This document shows, one piece after another, positions 56,263-64,000 of a stretch of DNA of 64,000 bases. Location: contig JBBQFL010000014.1 of NCBI GenBank assembly GCA_038321965.1, positions 20,282 to 84,281 of the forward strand. The letters run 5' to 3'. Numbering within the stretch: the stretch's first letter is position 1; every line of letters starts with the position of its first letter. The translations under genes and the position numbers were made by a program. The DNA is from UKL13-2 sp038321965 (GTDB lineage Bacteria > Pseudomonadota > Gammaproteobacteria > Burkholderiales > Usitatibacteraceae). The notes under the pieces were generated by a model, which worked only from the letters and a program-made list of their open reading frames with translations, did no database searches and was not told the origin of the DNA.

Positions 56263-57044
56263 CCGCCAAGCCAGACAACATCATTCTGTCGGCGCGCGGC
56301 ATCGTCAATCGATTCGGCAAACAGACCGTACACGACGGCATCGATATCGACGTCATGCGTGGCGAAGTGCTGGGAATTGCCGGCGGCTCCGGCTCCGGCA
56401 AATCGGTATTGCTACGCACGCTTGCCGGACTGCATACGCCAACCAAAGGCAAGGTGATGGCAGGGTCCAGCCCGGTTGACCGCCTGTCACCTGCTGAGCG
56501 AGCTGCATTCTTTGGCATGCTGTTTCAGCACGGCGCACTGTTCTCATCTCTGACCACCCTCGAAAACATCATGCTACCAATGCGGGAACATACGCAACTC
56601 GCCGCGGACGAACAGACGGAACTTGCACACATAAAACTCGCGCTCGTCGGCCTGGAACCGGATGCCGCCGACAAATACCCGGCGATGCTGTCCGGCGGCA
56701 TGGTCAAACGTGCCGCGCTGGCTCGTGCGCTGGCGCTGGATCCGCGTGTGCTGCTGCTGGATGAGCCCACAGCTGGTCTTGATCCGAAGCTCGCTGACGG
56801 AATCGACGAGCTGATCGGACACCTCAATGAAAATCTCGGCGTGACGGTGATCGTCGTGACTCATGATCTCAACACGCTATTCGGCGTGTGCGACCGAATG
56901 GCCATTCTGGTGGACGGCAAGATATCGATCGGTACGCCCGAGATGCTGGCGCGCTCAAAACTCAAAGGCGTGCACGACTACCTCTCCGGTCCGCGCGTCG
57001 ATTTCGCAATGGCCGCGCTGGAACCAACCAGCGGCCCGAAATAG
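56259..57044 (+). CDS. mlaF: MlaF-type ABC ATPase
   Basis: ATP-binding subunit of 261 residues. Walker A is GGSGSGKSVLLR, the Q-loop is LFQHGALFSSLTTLENIMLP, the signature is LSGGMVKRAALARAL, Walker B is VLLLDEPTAGLDP and the switch His is in VVTHDLNTLF. Translationally coupled to mlaE and followed by mlaD after 42 bases. It powers lipid movement between the two membranes together with MlaE and MlaD. Confidence 0.93.
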   Translation: MTAKPDNIILSARGIVNRFGKQTVHDGIDIDVMRGEVLGIAGGSGSGKSVLLRTLAGLHTPTKGKVMAGSSPVDRLSPAERAAFFGMLFQHGALFSSLTTLENIMLPMREHTQLAADEQTELAHIKLALVGLEPDAADKYPAMLSGGMVKRAALARALALDPRVLLLDEPTAGLDPKLADGIDELIGHLNENLGVTVIVVTHDLNTLFGVCDRMAILVDGKISIGTPEMLARSKLKGVHDYLSGPRVDFAMAALEPTSGPK

Positions 57045-57086
57045 CAAACGCTCAAACGACACAGAGACGCAGGAAAGGCAATAAAT

Positions 57087-57698
57087 ATGGAAACGGACAA
57101 ACGTTATTTCGTGGCAGGACTGTTCATCATTGCGCTGGTCCTCGGTACTGCATTTGCCTTCATGTGGCTGGCAGGCTCCGACCGGCGCGACGACGTGACC
57201 TATCGGATCCCCTTCAAAGAATCGGTAAGCGGCCTGGTCCGTGGCGAAATCGTCAAGTATCGCGGCGTCGACGTTGGCACCGTCAAATCGATGGCGCTGG
57301 ACGAAAGCGACCCGCGTATCGTGGATGTGATGGTCAGCCTGAGAAAAGAAGCCCCCATCAAAATCGATACCAAGGCCATGCTAAAGATCAAGGGAGTCAC
57401 CGGCAGCTTGTTCGTTGAGTTGTCCGGCGGCACGCCGAAATCGCAGACGTTGCTCGCGGCAACTGCAGAAGGCCAGACGCCGGTCATCGCGTCCGAAAAA
57501 AGCAGCCTCACGACGGCGATCGATCAGTTACCCCGCGTCGTTGAAAAATTTGGCGCGATAGAAGAACAGGCCAAGGGCGTCCTGAACGATGTCGGCGAGT
57601 TCACGAAAAAGGTGAAGGAAAATCCGTCGCTATTGCTGCGTCGGCCGAAAGAGCCAGACAAGCCGGTTGAACCCCCTGCGGCAAGCAAACCGCGCTGA
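57087..57698 (+). CDS. mlaD: MlaD-type MCE-domain protein
   Basis: Protein of 203 residues: an N-terminal membrane anchor (about 8-30, YFVAGLFIIALVLGTAFAFM) and a periplasmic MCE domain (about 38-125, VSGLVRGEIVKYRGVDVGTV, IKGVTGSLFVELSGGT). A helical tail and a Pro/Lys-rich end follow. Forms the lipid-shuttling ring on MlaE/MlaF. No mlaC or mlaA is visible after it, so the set is partial here. Confidence 0.92.
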   Translation: METDKRYFVAGLFIIALVLGTAFAFMWLAGSDRRDDVTYRIPFKESVSGLVRGEIVKYRGVDVGTVKSMALDESDPRIVDVMVSLRKEAPIKIDTKAMLKIKGVTGSLFVELSGGTPKSQTLLAATAEGQTPVIASEKSSLTTAIDQLPRVVEKFGAIEEQAKGVLNDVGEFTKKVKENPSLLLRRPKEPDKPVEPPAASKPR

Positions 57699-57740
57699 GA
57701 CTATTTCCGATTGCGCATCGAGACGGCAACTGCAGGGCGA

Positions 57741-58010
57741 CTACGCCGGAAAGCGCTGCATATAGCGCAACCGCGCCTTGGCCACTTCTTCATCGCGATT
57801 CTTCGGTTGTGAATCCGTCTGCAAGGAGCCAAGCAGCGCGACGGAGGCCGCGGCGATCTGTTCGACCGCCGCCAGAAACGCCACTTCGTTGGACTTGGAT
57901 GGCTTATTGAAGCCGGACACCTTGCGGACGAACTGTAGTGATGCTGCGCGGATCTCTTCTTCCGTCACAGGTGGCGCGAAATTAAAAAGTAGTTTGATAT
58001 TTCTGCACAT
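57741..58010 (-). CDS. DUF2277 protein
   Basis: Small protein of 89 residues matching DUF2277: MCRNIKLLFNFAPPVTEEEI, then AASLQFVRKVSGFNKPSKSN and AVEQIAAASVALLGSL. The family's N-terminal Cys-Arg-Asn-Ile is present. Function unknown. Convergent with mlaD; the gene-end repeat copy 5 lies on its upstream side. Confidence 0.9.
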   Translation of the reverse strand: MCRNIKLLFNFAPPVTEEEIRAASLQFVRKVSGFNKPSKSNEVAFLAAVEQIAAASVALLGSLQTDSQPKNRDEEVAKARLRYMQRFPA

Positions 58011-58054
58011 GCTGTGGTCTCCGGCGGGCGTCCCAGGAAAACGGAATTACACGG

Positions 58055-58122
58055 CAAACTCTAGCACCAACGCGCGTTCTCAGCCATTTTCGTTCGGCAA
58101 GGCGCGGCCGTGCTTGTGTTGC
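58055..58122 (-). repeat. Gene-end repeat, copy 5
   Basis: On the minus strand, five bases after the stop of the membrane-protein gene at 58128, it reads AACACAAGCACGGCCGCGCC followed by GAAAATGGCTGAGAACGCGC. It is closest to copy 3. Again oriented with the gene it follows. Confidence 0.6.
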
Positions 58123-58127
58123 AAGAG

Positions 58128-58589
58128 TCAATTGTTGCGCGCCGAAACAACAAGTGCGCCTGCTGCGTAACCAATCCCCATCGTCAGACATAGCAACGAT
58201 GTCAAGATGACAAAGGTATCCACGCTGCGGCAATCGCAAATACGTGTCAGCGATCCGGGATGCCAGAGAATCATGGGAATGAACATTACGCCGCGCAAAA
58301 TCAATACACTGGCCATGAGCGCCAAGCCAGTACGCAAGAGTGGCAAGCGGCGAATCACTCCCGCCCCGGAAAACGCGTACGCGGCGAGAACTGCCAGCAG
58401 TGCCGCGATGACCAGGCAGCTGATTGGCGCACGAACGTTGCCCACACGAGCCATCTCGACCAGCACCTTGGGCGCACCGAAGAATGCGTACCATTTGGGC
58501 CCGCCGAACAGAATCGCAATGTGCAGTACCGACCCGGCGCATGCAGCCAACCCCGTAATGATCAAATAGTTTCTTGCGAGTTTATTCAT
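58128..58589 (-). CDS. Hypothetical four-helix membrane protein
   Basis: Protein of 153 residues with about four membrane helices (YLIITGLAACAGSVLHIAIL; ISCLVIAALLAVLAAYAFSG; TGLALMASVLILRGVMFIPM; FVILTSLLCLTMGIGYAAGA). Conserved-looking loop residues (FGGPKWYAFFGAPK) occur after the first helix. The family was not recognised. Single gene, read divergently from the DsbA-like gene. Confidence 0.72.
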   Translation of the reverse strand: MNKLARNYLIITGLAACAGSVLHIAILFGGPKWYAFFGAPKVLVEMARVGNVRAPISCLVIAALLAVLAAYAFSGAGVIRRLPLLRTGLALMASVLILRGVMFIPMILWHPGSLTRICDCRSVDTFVILTSLLCLTMGIGYAAGALVVSARNN

Positions 58590-58935
58590 ACGCGGCTATC
58601 GATTATTCGTGCCGCCGGCAGGCATGAAGGTCCTGTCGTTTTGAAATTCAAGCATGCATGAATCCTGTGTACGAAAGTGAAGTGGCGCAACGATTCAAAG
58701 TTGCAGCAGTGGTCGAAGTCTACAAGCAGCTCGTGATCGGAGGTTCGATTTTGGAACTCTGCAGCCCCCGCTCGTCTGGAGCCTGCCGAAAGGGCACAAC
58801 GAACGGCAATGCGCTATTGAGACGTTGCCATTTCCTTCGCAAGGAAATATTGCAATCCCGTTCACGGTTTTGTTAAACGACGAAACAGCAATTTCCATTA
58901 AACTCTATGGCCGCATCACATTCAAGAATGGCGCT
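58590..58935. promoter_or_regulatory. Divergent intergenic region
   Basis: About 345 bases between the membrane protein (minus) and the DsbA-like gene (plus). Promoters expected; no distinct site recognised. Confidence 0.35.
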
Positions 58936-59589
58936 ATGAAAATCGACTTCGTTTCTGACATTGCCTGCCCGTGGTGCGCGGTTGGCCTCAATGCGCTGGA
59001 GATCGCACTAAAGCGCATCGGCGATGACATCCCCACTACCGTGTACATGCAGCCTTTCGAACTCAATCCTGACATGGTAAAAGAAGGTGTGGATGCGAGC
59101 GAGTACCTCGCCAAGAAATATGGCCTGAGCGCGGTACAACTCGCGGCCAATCGCGCAAAAATCCGTGCGCGCGGCGAAGCGGTAGGCTTCTCGTTTGGTG
59201 ATCGCAACCGCGTCTGGAACACGCTTGATGCGCACCGCCTTTTGCATTGGGCCGGCTTGCAAGACCTTGCCAAACAGCGCGCCCTCAAGCACGCCCTGCT
59301 CCGCAGTTACCACGGCGATGGCCGCGACCCATCTTCCATGGACGTTCTGGTGGAGTTAGCGCAGGAAGTTGGCCTCGACGGCGTCGCGGCGCGAATCGTG
59401 CTGGAGTCTGATACTTACACGGTCGAAGTGCGCGAAGCGGAACAATTCTGGATCAGGAGCGGCATCAACTCTGTCCCGGCAGTCATCATCAACGACCAGC
59501 ATCTGATTTCCGGGGGCCAGCCGCCAGAAGTATTCGAGCAGGCGCTGCGGCAGATCTCGGCGGAAGGTCGGCAGGCGGCAATGTCGTAG
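58936..59589 (+). CDS. DsbA-family (FrnE-like) thiol oxidoreductase
   Basis: Cytoplasmic thioredoxin-fold protein of 217 residues. Active-site motif C11-P-W-C14 lies in DFVSDIACPWCAVGLNALE. Family blocks: MQPFELNPDM, GFSFGDRNRVWNTLDAHRLL, the cis-Pro region SGINSVPAVIIND and the ending HLISGGQPPEVFEQALRQI. No signal peptide when started at 58936, the ATG that opens the first beta strand; an upstream in-frame ATG adds 37 residues without homology. Substrate unknown. Confidence 0.88.
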   Translation: MKIDFVSDIACPWCAVGLNALEIALKRIGDDIPTTVYMQPFELNPDMVKEGVDASEYLAKKYGLSAVQLAANRAKIRARGEAVGFSFGDRNRVWNTLDAHRLLHWAGLQDLAKQRALKHALLRSYHGDGRDPSSMDVLVELAQEVGLDGVAARIVLESDTYTVEVREAEQFWIRSGINSVPAVIINDQHLISGGQPPEVFEQALRQISAEGRQAAMS

Positions 59590-59643
59590 CCGCCTCTAAA
59601 ACGCTCGTGCCTTAACCACGCACGACATTTTCAATGAAAGCGC

Positions 59644-60315
59644 CTATTTGCGTCGCGCCAGCCTGATCTTGTTTGAGGCGATAAATCCTGGCATACCGGA
59701 TTCACGTTCTTCGACAAGCTGCTGGACATTGGGGTTTTCGTTCAGTCGGGACATCAATGCCTCCGCGCCCGGAATGCCAGCAAACAAATTCAAGCCAAAA
59801 AGACTTTCGCCTACCTTGGCGCCAAGGTCGGCACTAAACAGAAACAGAATGTCGGCGAGCGTGAACTGATCGCCGGCGACATAGGGCGTGAACGAGCCGT
59901 GGCGTTTCAGGGTGGCGAATCCGGCAACAAGTTCCTCTTTCGCCACTGCCTTGATCGCGTCGGGCAAGGTGGCACCGAAAAATGCTTCAGGAAAACACAT
60001 CCGTGCTGGTAACTCGATATAGAGCTCAATTTCCTTCATTAAGGCCCTCACGCGCGCTCGCTCGTAGTGGTCGACGGGCATCAATGCTTTGCCAACGCCG
60101 CAGTCTTCCAGATACTCAAGAATCACGCTGGTCTCGCTGATAAATCCTTGTGGCGTTTCCAGACAAGGCACTTTGCCGCGCGGACTCTTGGCCAGGAACG
60201 CTTCGGTCGGTTCGGGATACGTCAGCATGTATTCGTAGGCGATGCCCTTCTCCATCAGCGCCAGTTGAACCATATTCGAGTAGTTGCTGATGGGGAATCC
60301 GTAGAGCTTGAGCAT
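59644..60315 (-). CDS. Glutathione S-transferase family protein
   Basis: Protein of 223 residues. The N-terminal thioredoxin-like domain (LKLYGFPISNYSNMVQLALM, then SPRGKVPCLETPQGFISETS and VILEYLEDCG) provides the glutathione site, with the Glu-Thr-Ser pair that binds the gamma-glutamyl group. A helical C-terminal domain follows (PYVAGDQFTLADILFLFSAD). Convergent with the DsbA-like gene. Substrate unknown. Confidence 0.9.
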   Translation of the reverse strand: MLKLYGFPISNYSNMVQLALMEKGIAYEYMLTYPEPTEAFLAKSPRGKVPCLETPQGFISETSVILEYLEDCGVGKALMPVDHYERARVRALMKEIELYIELPARMCFPEAFFGATLPDAIKAVAKEELVAGFATLKRHGSFTPYVAGDQFTLADILFLFSADLGAKVGESLFGLNLFAGIPGAEALMSRLNENPNVQQLVEERESGMPGFIASNKIRLARRK

Positions 60316-60586
60316 GATCGCTTCCTCGAGATTGCTTTTACTTCAAGAGACAGTTTCCTGCGGGTTTTGCACAAACACCGTATCACTGACCGCACTACGT
60401 TTTGCCTTGGAAATATACTGTTCTGCCGAATTTATTTCCAGCCTCCGGCGGCAAAATATGCAGTGCAGCCATTTGGTCACTAACATTTTGACACTTAGCC
60501 TCGTGTCACCCGGTTAGGGCGCTTACACCGCCGTGCCGGCACATCCTGCACCCGCCGCTATTTGTAGGACAGCAGGAGCAATCGAA

Positions 60587-60661
60587 ATGGATTTGAACCG
60601 ACACACAACAAACTTGCCGCTTGATAAATTGGCAGCATCAACAGCCGGGAGCCGATCATGA
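60587..60661 (+). CDS. Possible 24-residue leader peptide
   Basis: ATG at 60587 with GGAG nine bases upstream reads 24 codons (begins MDLNRHTTNLPLDK) and its TGA overlaps the ATG of the next gene (ATGA at 60658-60661). The arrangement suggests translational coupling. No family can be judged at this length. Confidence 0.35.
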   Translation: MDLNRHTTNLPLDKLAASTAGSRS

Positions 60662-60966
60662 AATACTTCGCAGAGCAAAAGGGTTCAATCGATAAGGAGC
60701 GAATTACCACCGACTGGCAGATAAGTTACTGGGCGATGAAGCTCTGTAAATCCGAAGGCATGATTGAAGATGCCATCGATATGGTCGGCGACAATATCAG
60801 CGATGTTCGCCAGTATTTATTCTGCGGCCCCGCCACGCCTGTTGCGGTGAAGACCACACTGGCACCGCACAAAGCCAGGCGCGCTCAGAGAGTTCGCCAA
60901 CCCATCTTTGACTGGCTGCTCTCACCCACCCGATACGGGCGTGATCCATTCCAGGCAACAGGCTGA
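60658..60966 (+). CDS. DUF3606-like small protein
   Basis: Protein of 102 residues whose N-terminal 60 residues fit DUF3606 (IDKERITTDWQISYWAMKLC, EDAIDMVGDNISDVRQYLF), a short helical domain of unknown function. The C-terminal 40 residues are basic and unassigned. GGGAG precedes the ATG by eight bases. Confidence 0.65.
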   Translation: MKYFAEQKGSIDKERITTDWQISYWAMKLCKSEGMIEDAIDMVGDNISDVRQYLFCGPATPVAVKTTLAPHKARRAQRVRQPIFDWLLSPTRYGRDPFQATG

Positions 60967-61015
60967 CGCCGACTGATGCGACTGGCCGACCGAACCTCAG
61001 GCCAGGCGTCCTTGA

Positions 61016-61432
61016 TTATTTCTTCCTGGCTGCCCGTTCAGCACGCACTACGGCGTTAGCAGTCACTGCATTGCGGATGAGTTGCTTGAAGGCAGTGACG
61101 TTGATTTTTTCGCCTTCGCGGATATCAATCGCACGCCGCACATTTCCTTCCAGGCTGGAGTTGAAGAGTTTCTTCGCGTCCTTGACCGCGGCGCCGCGCG
61201 CGAATGTGAGCTTTACCACGTCTTTGTAAGACTCCCCTGTGCAGACGATGCCGTTATGGGACCAGATCGGCGTACCCATCCATTTCCACTCTTCCACAAT
61301 ATCGGGATCGGCATCGTGGATAAGCTGGCGAACATGAGCGAGCGTTTCGCCTCTCCAATCGCCCAGATCTTCTATCCGCTTGGTGATTTGCGCGGACGCA
61401 TCCTCGTTATTCGGAGTACTTTTCGATTTCAT
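61016..61432 (-). CDS. DUF1801 (YdhG-like) protein
   Basis: Protein of 138 residues matching DUF1801: ITKRIEDLGDWRGETLAHVR, DADPDIVEEWKWMGTPIWSH, CTGESYKDVVKLTFARGAAV and a Lys/Arg-rich C-terminus. The fold resembles the iron chaperone-like YdhG group; function unknown. The ATG at 61432 is preferred; an ATG four codons upstream is possible. Confidence 0.82.
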   Translation of the reverse strand: MKSKSTPNNEDASAQITKRIEDLGDWRGETLAHVRQLIHDADPDIVEEWKWMGTPIWSHNGIVCTGESYKDVVKLTFARGAAVKDAKKLFNSSLEGNVRRAIDIREGEKINVTAFKQLIRNAVTANAVVRAERAARKK

Positions 61433-62181
61433 GTTTTGTCCCATCACTTGATTCGCCTGTCGTCCCTCATCTGCGAAGAACCCGGCATTCGGAATTACAG
61501 CGACCACAAATAATCGCATTCGGCCCTCAAATCGTCCGCCCGACTATTTTTTGTCTCGCTAACCCGTAATTTATTAAAACCTCATCCTCCCCGCCACTCC
61601 CGCGAAGCTGTTTAGCGCTTCGCTCGACTCTTTGAGTTCAACCAACTCAGCCTCACTCTCCCCACCTTTGCTACCGTCAAGAAATTCCTCTCAAAGCGTC
61701 AGGGTTTGCCTCATGACCGTAGCCAGCGAATTATATAAATCCATTGCGGCATCGAGATGCACGCCTGGCTTCAATGCGGCAAGTCAGGTTGAGGCGTGGC
61801 GCAATGGCAGCAAGAACCTTGCTGAAAGATCGCCGTTCAAAATGACCGCCTGATTGGCCCTGCTTCTTGACGTAGCGAATGCAATTCCGTCCTCGTCACG
61901 CAAATATGGAATTCGTCAGTCTTGCCAAATTGGCGTCCGGTGTTCCCGGCACGCGCATTTACTTGCGGCATATCTGCGCTTATTTTTTCTCCCCTGTTGA
62001 ATATTGTTGAAGTAGTGTAAAAGGTTAAGGAAGTACCATTCGCGTCTGCCCCTATTTATACTGCGGTACCGGTCAATAATCTAGAATAGGCCGAATGCCG
62101 TCACGGCAGTTGCCATGCACCCACAGATTCGCGCAGACTATGCACAGGCAACCATTTAGCCACCGCTCCTGGAAATGAAAG
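61433..62181. other. Long intergenic region, possibly with a decayed gene
   Basis: About 750 bases without a supported gene. On the minus strand 61850-61590 contains short protein-like stretches broken by stops (AALKPGVHLDAAMDLYNSLA, then EEFLDGSKGGESEAELVELK), which may be a decayed gene. The promoter of the tandem-CNB gene should lie in the right part. Confidence 0.35.
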
Positions 62182-63081
62182 ATGGATACTGAAGAGTCAA
62201 ACATCGACATCGACGTTTTCAGCTCGCCGACCAGCCGATTCTACAACCCTGACGTCGCCAGAAAGCTCTTTGACGCCTGCGGGCAGTTCGAGGAGTTTGC
62301 GGCTGGATCGAAAGTGTTTTCAGAAGGCGACATCGCCGACAAGCGTGGCTTGTTTTTGAAATCTCGACCTCACCGCATGTTTCTGCTCACCGAGGGCGAG
62401 GTGAAGCTGACCGCGAATGGAAAATTGATCGATACGATACGCCGCGGCGGCATATTCGGCGAGATGGCAATTATCAGTGAGTTGCCGGGTGCCACCGATG
62501 TACCGCGCACGGCAACGGCAACGGCAAGTACCGCATCGATGGCTTACTCGCTCGATGTGAAGGAGACGGAAAAAGCCTTGCAACGAGCGCCCGGATTCGC
62601 CTTGATGTTGATGAGCGTTATGTTCGACAGGCTGCGCTTCCTCGCCGCCCGCCTTACCACCAGGCCGGATTCGGCGGAGCATCACAGCAATAGCAGCGAA
62701 GCGGTTTTCGACACGGAAACGCTTTCGCATATTCGCGAGAGGTTGCCGAACGCCAAGGTTGTGCATTTTGCGGAAGGGGCGAGAATCATGGAGGAAGGCG
62801 CGCCCGGCTCGTCCATGTATGTTGTGCTTAGCGGAAGAGTTTCCATCGCGATCGGTCGCAAGGTGGTGGAAAAACTTGGACCAGGCGGCGTTTTCGGCGA
62901 AATGGCGCTAGTCGACAATTCGCCGCGCACCGCCACCGCCGTCGCCCGCGTTGATTGCGAATTGCTGGCGGTGGATCGTGAGACCCTGATCGTAATGGTG
63001 AAATCAGATCCCGCGGTCGGCATGCAGATGATGCGCGCTGTTGCAGGACGGATTCGCTATATGAATGAGTTGCTGGCATAG
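62182..63081 (+). CDS. Tandem cyclic-nucleotide-binding-domain protein
   Basis: Cytoplasmic protein of 299 residues made of two CNB domains and no DNA-binding or enzymatic domain. Domain 1 (about 30-155) has FGEMAIISELPGATDVPRTA with a short insertion in the phosphate cassette. Domain 2 (about 180-295) has the intact form FGEMALVDNSPRTATAVARV. Probably a cAMP- or cGMP-binding adaptor. A membrane adenylate cyclase is encoded about 41 kb upstream in this window. It lies 41 bases before a flavin reductase gene. Confidence 0.85.
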   Translation: MDTEESNIDIDVFSSPTSRFYNPDVARKLFDACGQFEEFAAGSKVFSEGDIADKRGLFLKSRPHRMFLLTEGEVKLTANGKLIDTIRRGGIFGEMAIISELPGATDVPRTATATASTASMAYSLDVKETEKALQRAPGFALMLMSVMFDRLRFLAARLTTRPDSAEHHSNSSEAVFDTETLSHIRERLPNAKVVHFAEGARIMEEGAPGSSMYVVLSGRVSIAIGRKVVEKLGPGGVFGEMALVDNSPRTATAVARVDCELLAVDRETLIVMVKSDPAVGMQMMRAVAGRIRYMNELLA

Positions 63082-63122
63082 GCGTTGCAGCGCCGGTGAT
63101 CGATCACATCAGGGCGTCGCCC

Positions 63123-63692
63123 ATGCGCATCCCTGTCGAACTTCCCAAAGCCTATTGCCTCATCAACCACGGCCCGACGGTGCTCGTTACCAGCGCGCAT
63201 GCCGGGCACCGCAACGTGATGGCGGCGGCATGGAACACCGGGCTCGATTTCAACCCGTCCAGAGTAGTGGTGGTGATCGATAAGAATACCTGGACACGAG
63301 AGCTTGTCGAGGCATCCGGTGTGTTCGTACTGAATGTGCCTTCGCGTGCGCTGGCGCAGGCGACGCTCGCGGTTGGGTCGATTACCGGTCGAGCCATTAC
63401 CGAAGGTGACAAATTCTCACACTGCAGGATTGAGACGTTTCCCGCAACGAAAATCGACGTGCCGATGGTTGAAGGCTGCGTAGGTTGGATGGAATGCAAG
63501 GTCATTGATGAGCCGCACAACCAAAAAACCTACGATCTGTTCATCGGCGAAGTCGTCGCAGCGTGGGCCAATCCACGCGTGTTTTCAGATGGACATTGGC
63601 ACTTCACCGACGACGATTCGTTGCGAACGATTCATTACGTTGCCGGCGGCAACTTCATGACTATCGGTGAGTCGTTTGATGTGAAATCCTGA
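63123..63692 (+). CDS. Flavin reductase-like FMN-binding protein
   Basis: Protein of 189 residues in the flavin reductase-like/DIM6-NTAB split-barrel family. Blocks: GPTVLVTSAHAGHRNVMAAA, RVVVVIDKNTWTRELVEASG, VFVLNVPSRAL and the C-terminal HYVAGGNFMTIGE. The ATG at 63123 has AGGG nine bases upstream; a GTG at 63096 would add nine residues. Its TGA is the left edge of gene-end repeat copy 4. Partner oxygenase not visible. Confidence 0.87.
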   Translation: MRIPVELPKAYCLINHGPTVLVTSAHAGHRNVMAAAWNTGLDFNPSRVVVVIDKNTWTRELVEASGVFVLNVPSRALAQATLAVGSITGRAITEGDKFSHCRIETFPATKIDVPMVEGCVGWMECKVIDEPHNQKTYDLFIGEVVAAWANPRVFSDGHWHFTDDDSLRTIHYVAGGNFMTIGESFDVKS

Positions 63693-63740
63693 AACACCAG
63701 CACTGGCGCGGTTTTTCAGGCCTTTTGGCTTGTACAGCGC
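63688..63740 (+). repeat. Gene-end repeat, copy 4
   Basis: Starts at the stop codon of the flavin reductase gene. Stem CCTGAAAC with GTTTTTCAGG encloses the conserved loop core CCAGCACTGGCGC, followed by CCTTTTGGCTTGTACAGCGC. Nearly identical in its core to copy 1 at 10382. Confidence 0.7.
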
Positions 63741-63912
63741 GTGGATAAAGGAGTTTCGGAACTGGGAATTCTCAAAACCACGAATTTGTTCGTAGTGAGC
63801 TTGCCGAACCACAGCCTCACTCAACGGGATCAAACCCTTTCATCATCACCCTTCGAAAGGCTCTCAAGAAACAGCTTTTTTAGCATGGTATTTCAATGAG
63901 TTACCAAGGTGA

Positions 63913-64000
63913 TTATGTCGGGGAAGCGTTCACAACGGGTCCGGAAACAGCGCTTGGTGTGAGCGTCATGCCGAATTCTTGCGCACGTTTTTGCAGCGCC
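63913..64000 (-). CDS. C-terminal end of a gene entering from the right
   Basis: On the minus strand a frame open at the window edge reads ALQKRAQEFGMTLTPSAVSG and ends PVVNASPT at TAA 63915-63913. Composition is protein-like but too short to assign. Confidence 0.35.
   Translation of the reverse strand, partial: ALQKRAQEFGMTLTPSAVSGPVVNASPT

Noticed and set aside
61632..61853. 73-codon plus-strand frame
   Set aside because: Serine-rich with no recognisable features; the opposite strand has more protein-like but broken sequence.

Overview
This window looks like chromosomal DNA of a betaproteobacterium, most likely Burkholderiales or a relative. The clues are several orphan Bug/TctC-type periplasmic receptors, a tcuAB-like pair, a STAS-fused MlaE in an mlaEFD operon, a DUF1800/DUF1501 pair, DUF2277, DUF3606 and a serine/threonine kinase paired with an ECF sigma factor. 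Most coding sequence is GC-rich by eye. No tRNA, rRNA or CRISPR array was recognised.

Layout. (1) 1-10.4 kb is catabolic: tcuA-tcuB with a TctC-like receptor, a broken receptor gene, two more intact receptors, a metallo-beta-lactamase-fold hydrolase, a CaiB/BaiF CoA transferase and an adenosine deaminase. (2) 10.4-26.3 kb looks like an accessory island. It holds a SulP transporter fused to STAS and cyclic-nucleotide-binding (CNB) domains. Next comes a five-gene operon: alanine racemase, orphan ABC-type substrate-binding protein, sensor-MFS fusion, GNAT-like protein and adenylate cyclase. Mobile debris follows: an internally deleted IS3 element, a gene cut off by it, an IS200 remnant and a complete ISNCY-type element with an 8-bp target duplication. 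(3) 26.3-44.7 kb carries a carotenoid oxygenase with a DUF2141 partner, M14 and M28 peptidases, and two large secreted proteins sharing a Trp/Gly-rich domain (one is a 1512-residue mosaic ending in a two-haem module). It also carries the kinase and sigma-factor pair and a PAS plus hydrolase pair. (4) 44.7-64 kb is ordinary chromosome: a spermidine-synthase-like protein, uracil-DNA glycosylase, a small gene broken by a 22-bp duplication, DUF1800/DUF1501, a class V aminotransferase, a metallophosphoesterase, mlaEFD, a DsbA-like protein, a glutathione transferase, a tandem-CNB protein and a flavin reductase.

The strongest candidate for an undescribed system is 11.4-21.4 kb. The cyclase and the MFS fusion begin with the same roughly 390-residue, four-helix, two-ectodomain sensory module, so one extracytoplasmic signal may drive both cAMP synthesis and a transporter. 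The operon includes a substrate-binding protein without an ABC transporter, which could present the ligand. The SulP transporter just upstream ends in a CNB domain that could read the cAMP. A second CNB protein lies near 62 kb.

Other points of interest are a roughly 60-125-bp repeat found five times directly after gene ends and oriented with the gene, the Trp/Gly-rich domain present five times in three secreted proteins, and a probable ATT start codon in a PAS gene.
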